Shown here piece by piece: positions 57,247 to 64,000 of a stretch of DNA of 64,000 nucleotides. A model generated the notes under the pieces. It searched no databases. It had not been told where the DNA came from and was given only the letters and a program-made list of their open reading frames with translations. Source of the stretch: Boletus sp. NGJ (Eukaryota; Basidiomycota; Agaricomycetes; Boletales; Boletaceae). Location of the stretch: the NCBI GenBank assembly GCA_019096195.1, contig JAGTXK010000275.1:62001-126000 (forward strand), given 5' to 3'. Within the stretch, counting starts at the first letter, position 1. Every line of letters begins with the position of its first letter. A program made the translations under genes and the position numbers.

Positions 57247-58786
57247 TCAAGGGAATGCCCTCCGTGTCCCAGACGCTCCCTTTCTGGGGGTGCAATCGCT
57301 ACGCAAGTCAAAGACGTGAGTTACGTGTGCGGTGGACGTGGGCTCGTTGACACATACGTCCTGCGGGATATCTGTGGCGCGAAGGGCCTCCAATACTGCT
57401 AGACCGCTCCACGCTTCGAGTTTCGATACGTGCTCGGGGGTAATAAATTCTCGGGAAGGTCGAGACGCGAAAACCATCTGAACTGCGGCCGCTCTTATCG
57501 ATGGTTGTTGCACTATATTCTTTATGGGTTGCGGCCCGTGCAGGGCAGTGCAAGCGGTCTCTGGATGGGGGGAAGCAGCAATTGGAAACACTGGGCCCGC
57601 GGTCAACGGCGGGTTCAGTGCGGGTGAGGGGCTTGAGAGTCCTCGCCAGCTTGCCGCAAGGTGAAACACCCAATAAGTCTCCATCTACACATAGAGACAA
57701 TGCAACGATGAGAACGCCCCCTCCAAACAAGAGACTAAGTCCCTCGCAAGGCCGCAAAAATTACCTCAAACGTGGTAATGTCCTGTATCGTCTCCTTCAA
57801 GTGGTCTATCAACCCCGAATTGTAATCTTGAAACGAGGTCTGTCTACCTTGAGAAGAGTAGAAGCTATCGAGGTCATCTCAGCTCTAGATGACGTCTAAA
57901 CACGGGTGATGTCGGTATACCTGTCTGTAGATGCGTTCACGGTGTCGGAGACGACTGGGACCGAGGCACCGACTGGTCGTGTATATTCCAGTGCACGTCG
58001 AAGCTGCTATGAAGGTCTAGTCGCTCTCGAACGATTACAACTACCTGGAACGTACGGTCGCGATGAGATCCGAGTCCGCGGGTATCTTTCATAGCAAAAT
58101 TCATTGTCAGAGGAACGACGTTTCGTGTCAAAGCTTATTCGCTTCACCGGTTTACTCAGCGTATAAGGGACCCTCCAGCGATCCCCATTTGCGAAATCAA
58201 AGTCTAGGTTTCTCGTGACCGCAATGCTGGCTTTAGGCAGAACGAGAGACCCGACTGGCAAGTCTGTCAAACAACCGCATGATCCAAACCTTACAGAAAT
58301 ATGGGTAAAATGTATATCCGAGACTGGCATAAAAAGAAGAACCGAGGAAGCCTTACCTGATGACCAACATGTCGCCTTGGAGGCACTCTCTCACTTCGCG
58401 GATGAAAAAGTCTACATTAGGTCCACCCATGCCGATGGACACGACAGATACGGGGGTACCCCTATATCGTCCTGTGACCGTCAGAAACCCGCGTTCGGAG
58501 TGTAATGAAAACGGCCCGGGGAATGGGTCAAAATATGACGCGATCTGCCCAGCACGCGAAAGCGAGCCAACAGTGACCTAGTTCCAAGGATAAACATGGT
58601 CCGCTGATGACACTTTGTGTGTGAGTGTGAAACCTCACGATCCTATTTGCCACCTCGCCAGCCTTTATCCCGAGATGGTATACCCGCCCATCCGCAGTCT
58701 TTGGGAAGTCTGATTGTGGTCAACGGAGGTTAGGCTAATACGTAGTGAAGCCGGCACTTACTGGCATCTACGAGTGTGTCTTTCAT
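57247..58786 (-). CDS. Uridine phosphorylase (PNP/UDP family)
   Basis: Phosphorolysis of uridine to uracil and ribose 1-phosphate in pyrimidine salvage. Exon 1 starts at 58786: MKDTLVDA, spliced to NFPKTADGRVYHLGIKAGEV, then VGSLSRAGQIASYFD. Next come GFLTVTGRYRGTPVSVVSIG, MGGPNVDFFIREVRECLQGD, VRFGSCGCLTDLPVGSLVLP and ASIAVTRNLDFDF. The last exon has METYWVFHLAASW (the conserved MET...HLA block), a Ser/Pro-rich insert, and AAAVQMVFASRPSREFITPE, then EAWSGLAVLEAL. The insert before AAAVQMVFA is typical of the basidiomycete form. No disabling change is evident. The exact stop (57247 assumed) depends on whether a last intron exists. Confidence 0.5.
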
Positions 58787-59039
58787 CGATCAGAATGCCA
58801 GAGGATTGTAAATGATCAGAACCGAAGAGCTAAACGTTGCAAGCGTTGCTTGTAGGACAAAGCTATTAGTACCCTTGACTCAGCATGTTTATATCATGTA
58901 ATCAATCTTCAAGCTCAAGGTTCAAGCTTTCAAGTTGTGTAGGTATTGTATGTAACACGTTAATCGTAAGATGGGTGGGCGGATCCCGCTCCCTTCACTC
59001 CGTTCCCGACACACCGCAGCGTGGTGACAGTTTTTATTA
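58787..59039. other. 5' flank of the uridine phosphorylase gene, AT-rich on its right
   Basis: No gene. It ends in a TTATTATTATTTTATTATC stretch at about 59036-59053. Confidence 0.5.
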
Positions 59040-59735
59040 TTATTTTATTATCATTTTTCCAATCGGATCTTTTATCGTCACGTCCCCAAAGTTCAAGGCA
59101 TGTACAACTCTGTTTCACGGTTTCTCCCATTTGAGTCCCAGACCGACATCCGAGCGACCACCCGTTTTGATGCTATTGATCCGGGCAATCTCAGCCAGAC
59201 TCGGGTGTTTTCGCATAGAAATATCCGTGGCGGCGCCAGAGACACCCAGGCCTCGGATAAGTCCCAGCTTATTCTTTGATGATATCTCCGGACTCGATTT
59301 CAAATCAGACGACCTCGTTAAAGGATGGATGGGATCTTTCTGATGCCGCTTGACAACAATAACTACCCATATCTGACTTATCTCTCAATTTTCGTCTACA
59401 TTCTCTCTCGCTAACCCACGAACAGCAAGTTGCGTGCGGTCGGGCTTCCAGGATGGCCCCCGCGGAGCGGAGCTGTCTCACGTATGCAGCTAGGTGACCT
59501 GGTGATTGCCAGCCGAAAACTCTGTCTTCTGTGCAAGCAAAAAGGGCTGTGAGTGGTTAATTTTATGGTTCTTCGGCGCGGATATCGATAACGCAGTGAT
59601 TCTAGCCACCAAAACCTCACAAGAGCCTGGGGGTTCGTAGTGACAGGCATGCATGTTAACGTCTTGTGGCTCGGAGCTTCCCGATAGATTCTTTCTAGGT
59701 TTGCTCGCCAGCGCAGCAAGCGTATGACGACGCAT
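59040..59735 (-). CDS. Candidate multi-exon gene, unrecognised
   Basis: The minus strand opens at 59735 with MRRHTLAALASKPRKNLSGS, a basic start that could be a mitochondrial leader. Splice-like sites follow (TTTTGCTTGCACAG|AAGACAG). Another coherent piece, NKLGLIRGLGVSGAATDISM then RKHPSLAEIARINSIKTGGR and SDVGLGLKWEKP, lies at 59303-59115. Low-complexity-free composition supports coding, but I do not recognise the protein and the middle joins are unclear. Confidence 0.5.
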
Positions 59736-59805
59736 TAATTGATCTACGAAACTGCAGAAGTTGCTCGGTTTCAGGCTATAACAGCTCAGTGCTTCTCGGA
59801 AAGTA

Positions 59806-60942
59806 TTAGGTCAGCAAGCGAAACATGCTCATGGGATGTGCCATCTTCTCTGAAAGATAACCAAGTCCGTTGAGAGAAGAAACCAAGTCGCCGCGGATTG
59901 TTGAGCCCTTCACACTACCATTGCCCGGTTCCTGGACACCATGCTCCTTAAGATATGCTACGCTGCGCGCATTCCACAGTTTCTTTAATTTCACTCTCCT
60001 CGACATCGCGCTCGTCTCATCGTCGCCACGAGAATGATGGCTGTGTCTCCTCAAAGGCAGGTTTTCATTGTAGTAATGAGGCAATGGAACCCAGTCTTGA
60101 TGCAAGGCACATTATCAGTGATGCATTCCATGCTGCACCTACATCTTCCATGGATTGATGTGCGCTACGGATTGCGACGGTATGATAAATCTGGCTTCTT
60201 CGAGCCCCTCGTTTATCGCGATATGGATATACGGGCCTCGTTCCTCGTCATCGGCGAAATTTGGTACCTATCCTTGTCGCTCAAATGAAATTCTTGTAAT
60301 ACACGCAGATATTAATGATTAGGGCAAGATTCTGAGACGGAGATCGTCCAGCCCTCGTGCGTTAAGGTGGGTCGTAAAACCGGCTGTACGCATACATAAT
60401 ACAATCAGATCATTGCCAAGACTGTTGGCGGGACTACGTTGTCCACGCAGGTCGATCGACCGAGAAGACTTGGCTTGGGCCACTCTGCAACGCTGAGCAG
60501 TGCGAAAAAACGCCCCCGAGTCTGAGAGTTGAGGTATTTCAAATTGCTGGTGTCGCGAAGATCTGCTGGTTCGAGCATGTGGGGAGGTCGACTCACGACA
60601 AGATTGCAGAACGGGAAAGAAGAGGAGGTGTTGAATGCTCCACCTGTTCTGTAACGTTGTATCCATGCTGTACGAACTGTGCACGATTGGAGCACGGGCT
60701 GTCTGCGCAACGTTATCCTGCTGGCGAATAAGCCTCCTCTCGCAAATGATGCCTTTTGATCGGAAGCGGGAGATAGCACGGCGGCAAATGGTACATAATA
60801 TCGCTGCGAGCAAAACTTTTTTAGGGTGCACCCTGAGGTAGAGTTTTCCTGATAGATCAATGATGATTAGGCCGGTACGCAGGATAGATGTGCGTTGGAC
60901 GACAAGAGAGAAGATGTCGGTACTCTCCGGATCGGAAATCAT
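59806..60942 (-). CDS. Candidate multi-exon gene, unrecognised
   Basis: Three coherent minus-strand pieces: SDPESTDIFSLVVQRTSIL with GLIIIDLSGKLYLRVHPKK (60942-60800), FADDEERGPYIHIAINEGLE with ARFIIPSQSVAHINPWK (about 60275-60150), and SRRVKLKKLWNARSVAYLKE (about 60010). They look like exons of one or two genes. No family is assigned, and the exon joins are not established. Confidence 0.5.
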
Positions 60943-61320
60943 ATCCAGTAACCAAGGTTAGTTGACTCGGGTGCAAGTTTGACGGGGCCGAGCTGACAAT
61001 GATTCTAGCGCAAAATTTGCTCGGTTAATTTTTGAGGATACTGCAGACATTCACGCAACAATCTCCGCCGCGGCTCTCCATTACTCGGAGGGGACCGATA
61101 ATTGTCCCCGTGCAAACATCGACTGGCAGAAGCACACATCCAACACTGCAGCAGGTGGGCCCGAGCCAAGTTTCTGGGCACCAGTATAGCCTCATAAAAC
61201 GCACGAGTCACGCATCAATCTGGGGCCTGGAACCCGAAGAGTCTTCACCATGAGTATAGCCTCCCTTGGCCGAGTCTCAGTAACACGCGTCGTGTGTTTT
61301 CGGGGGCCCTGAGCGCCTGA

Positions 61321-61343
61321 AAAAAAAAAAAAAGGGGGGGGGG
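61321..61343. repeat. A13 run directly followed by G10
   Basis: Two abutting homopolymers in non-coding sequence. This could be an assembly join or read artefact; no biological element of this form is known to me. Confidence 0.5.
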
Positions 61344-61880
61344 CCTCCCTAAGCATCTAGCCCAAAAGAGCCGGACTCAAGATCGCGGCTGGCGTAAATA
61401 GGAGCGGGATTCGATCCAAGATTGGACCTGAACGACCGGAACGTATGGCCTGTCCTTGGAGATTCCTCGAGGCCGGAGAAATGACTGTGCATGGGTGAAG
61501 AAGTGTTCCAATGAGCGCTCGGTTTCAATCATGGACCAAGCGGTGTCATAGCCGGCGGACCCACGAGCTCCGCGAATCCAAGGGACCAAGGTTCACCCCT
61601 CCATGTGCGATCAGACTTAGTTCGCCTGTTGGTTTTCGTCTATCTTGCCATGCTTTTATTTGCTACCGTACGACAACAAACTACTAGAAAACTCTGGCCC
61701 CTGGCCAAGAGGAGTTGCTCCGTGCTTTGAGGTTCAGCCCCATCCCGTCCAGTTGGTTATCCGACTGGATTTCTCTGCCGATCATTGACCTTCACAGAAC
61801 GAGATCCACTCCTCCTTGCGAGCTTCATACATCTACCCGCTCTCCTCGAGTGGCCCTGGGTGCTGTCCGCTTTCGTTGAC
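61344..61880. other. 5' flank of the HMG-box gene, nothing else recognised
   Basis: No domain-bearing frame. A GATTCGATCC string near 61410 is discussed under rejected items. Confidence 0.5.
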
Positions 61881-63424
61881 ATGCAGGCCAACGACCCAGA
61901 CTTTCAAGGCCGATACCATGCGGTGTCCCAATCCTCCGGGTCGGTGTATGACCATGGGTCCCCTGCTGACGAAGACGACGATGGGGGTTATCTGCTGTAT
62001 CCCGAGCCACACAGGATGGAGCCTAGCGTCGATGGTACGCGTTCAATGCACCGTCGCCACCTCAACCCTTTTATCATTTCTTCGCAGACGATCCCAATGC
62101 TGCATTGACATCGCAGACGCTAAACGCCGACGGCACTCCTAAGCGACCCATGAACGCATTCATGATATTCGCTCGTCGACGTCGGCCACAGGTCGCTGCG
62201 GAGAACCAATCGATGCGCACCGGGGAAGTGAGCAAGATTCTCAGTCGGGAATGGAACGGGATGACCATGGTCAGAACTTTGCTTCTACACGCTCATCATC
62301 AGTTACTCACCGCCGATTTCGTGATCGTGCAGTCCGACAAACAGTTTTACCTCGATCAGGCCAAACTGCTCAAAGATAATTTCAATCAGAAGTACCCAGA
62401 CTATGTGTACAAGAGGCGGCCGAACAACAGCCGGAAACGTCGCAAGACTGATCCCACTCCTGGTCTCTCCACGGACCAAGCATCCACCTCAGACATCGTA
62501 GACGAATATTCCGGAAGTACAGATTACAATGACGTATCTCCCGTCGACGTAGCTGACATGGACGATTCCCGCTACGGCGGGCAGGACGCTCGTTATCCAA
62601 GTTTGCCCGCGGAACCTTCGGCCGCAACCTACTCTACCACCCAGTCGAGAGCATCCAGTTACCAGCCTTCTGATGGTGTCCCCTACCGTTCCCTTGGTGA
62701 CACGCGAGTTTCGTATATGTCTCGTCCGGGTCGTGTAACGCCTGACATCGGCCTGGCGTCGTCTATCTCATCCGCCTACCGCGGATCAGATCACGGCGCA
62801 AATTACTACCATCCATACTTGCCTGCCCAACAACACCACGCGCAATCATCAACCTACTTCCCAGAATCAAGTTCTGCTGGGGAAGTGTGGTCAGGTTCAA
62901 GGGACGATCAAAGTCGGATGCATTGGTCACAGAACAGCCAAGACCTCGGCGGGGATGACAGGCACCGTGGGTATCCTCAGCCTGTGTCATCGCATGCCTG
63001 GACCAATACAACTGCATCGGAAGGAAGTCCCCCATCCAGCTCCTCGGGAGCATCAACGGCTAACTTCGGCTTCCCGACGCTCAATTCACCATTCTATCCG
63101 CCACAGAGCAGTGCCCAGGAGGGCTTCTCGGCGTCTTCCATTCAACCTATTTCGGTTCCGTCTCAGCCTTATGGTGCTGTCGCGCCGATTCAAGGAAACC
63201 CGGTTTCAGGGCGATCATATCCAACCCTACAACAAGCATACACTTCCAGTTCGTCATCTACTACTGGTTCATACCAATCACAGACGAGAAACATTCCCCT
63301 CGCCCTCCCTCCCGGTCAACCTGCGCCTGTATACCCTCAGGTGCAATCGACCACCCCACCACCACCCCCCACCGGACCAGGGGGAGACCCTTCGCAAATG
63401 CGGTACTGGCCAAGGGAGAGATAA
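61881..63424 (+). CDS. HMG-box transcription factor (MATA-HMG / Prf1-like type)
   Basis: Sequence-specific DNA-binding protein of the nucleus. Start at 61881 (MQANDPDFQGRYHAVSQSSG), acidic stretch ADEDDDGG, introns at 62035-62087 and 62270-62332 (63 bases, in frame). Spliced length about 475 residues. HMG box: KRPMNAFMIFARRRRPQVAA, SMRTGEVSKILSREWNGM, then after the intron SDKQFYLDQAKLLKDNFNQ and YPDYVYKRRP with a basic end NSRKRRK. The rest is Ser/Pro/Tyr-rich and disordered, as in activators of this class. Basidiomycete relatives control mating or fruiting genes. No pheromone receptor, pheromone or homeodomain genes are nearby, so this is not evidence of a mating-type locus. Confidence 0.5.
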
Positions 63425-64000
63425 ATCGCCTAGAAACAGGACGGTAGTTGTCATATAGATTTTTGGCACTGGACAATCCCATACTCTGATTGTCACTGAG
63501 CATTCCGTGTTTTGTTTTTCCTTTTACTGCTATCGTTACATCGTCACGTCGCATCCTCATCGATACCGCTTTCTTCCTCTATCCTGCAACTGTATTTTAA
63601 ACGCGTCAATATATAATCCTGTCGTGATCTAGTTGTTCTGCTTCACGGAGTTTTTTTTTTCTTTCTTTTCTTTTCTGCACGATCATGCGCTGACCTTCCT
63701 AACAAGGCGCCGATGATCGGGCTATGGATTCAAGTTTGAGCGCGAACGACAATCAGGGGTGAGCGGCAACCATGTAGCGTTTCAACACTCGTGTAGTCCT
63801 TCCTCCGTGTGGATGACGACGAGCAGACGCTACACCTCCCCTTCTATCGCCGGTGGGTTTCGATGTTCGAGACCCATCGTTGCTCGTTGCGCCTTCATCA
63901 AGAAGATTAAAAAATTGCGGTTGGGTGTAGTCATATGAACCGTGCTTCGAGATCAAGGTGGATGCACGACAGCGGCTCCAAAGGACCCTAGGCTAAATAT
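63425..64000. other. 3' flank of the HMG-box gene, nothing else firm
   Basis: A T/C-rich tract (63650-63675) lies in the probable 3' UTR. A 67-codon minus-strand frame at 63956-63753 (GSRTSKPTGDRRGG) cannot be supported as a gene. Confidence 0.5.

Noticed and set aside
61400-61430. GATTCGATCC string resembling a tRNA T-loop
   Set aside because: No acceptor stem, D-arm or anticodon arm can be folded around it.
61881-63424. HMG-box gene as marker of a mating-type locus
   Set aside because: Agaricomycete mating-type loci are built from homeodomain pairs or pheromone/receptor genes; none is present in this window.

Overview
The window is nuclear DNA of a filamentous basidiomycete, most likely an agaricomycete. 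Genes are split by many 45-65 base GT-AG introns with a CTRAY-like branch site. The gene families are typical of mushrooms and their relatives: a coiled-coil F-box protein, HET-domain proteins with WD40 and TPR repeats, a MATA-type HMG-box factor and small secreted proteins. The combination recalls Ceratobasidiaceae (Rhizoctonia-like fungi); that placement is an inference from family memory.

Layout. 1-6.5 kb: a housekeeping edge with glycyl-tRNA synthetase (minus strand, cut by the left end), a 2-kb block of decayed repeats, and a C2H2 zinc-finger protein. 7.4-34.8 kb: an accessory cluster and the main interest. It contains two interlocked gene families. One is a plus-strand protein with an N-terminal recognition-like domain, a protein kinase and a P-loop G domain. 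The other is a minus-strand WD40-HET protein whose 3' end faces it. The pair occurs three times (A 8.9-13.2 kb, B 15.8-21.0 kb, C 27.4-34.1 kb), with a fourth broken WD40-HET copy at the left edge and a fourth broken N-terminal domain at the right edge. Pair C looks intact. Pair A kept the WD40-HET gene but lost the kinase, and pair B kept the kinase-G gene but lost the WD40 half of its partner. A large WD40-TPR-HET gene lies between B and C, and a foldback MITE sits in an unknown ORF between A and B. Long stretches of the copies are almost identical while their neighbours are not, which points to gene conversion.

35-42.8 kb: a multipass membrane protein of EXPERA-like type, then a repeat-rich block in which three copies of a small secreted protein gene alternate with HET-domain remnants. 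42.8-47 kb: a divergent pair, a PPOX-fold flavin/PLP-type oxidase-like protein and a peroxisomal acyl-CoA oxidase. 48-63.5 kb: ordinary genes again, namely a relic S9 peptidase, a secreted GH31 alpha-glucosidase, a coiled-coil F-box protein, a uridine phosphorylase, two unrecognised minus-strand coding regions and an HMG-box transcription factor.

How the genes may work together: HET domains execute cell death in fungal non-self recognition. A WD40-HET protein with no NACHT/NB-ARC switch, repeatedly paired with a kinase-G-domain protein that carries its own P-loop and a separate recognition-like domain, suggests a two-protein (split) NLR-like system. The pairing is seen in the sequence; the function is inference. 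Gene models are manual splice readings, so exon edges are approximate unless stated. (Form note: the original gave no feature confidences; every 0.5 is a placeholder required by the schema, not an estimate.)
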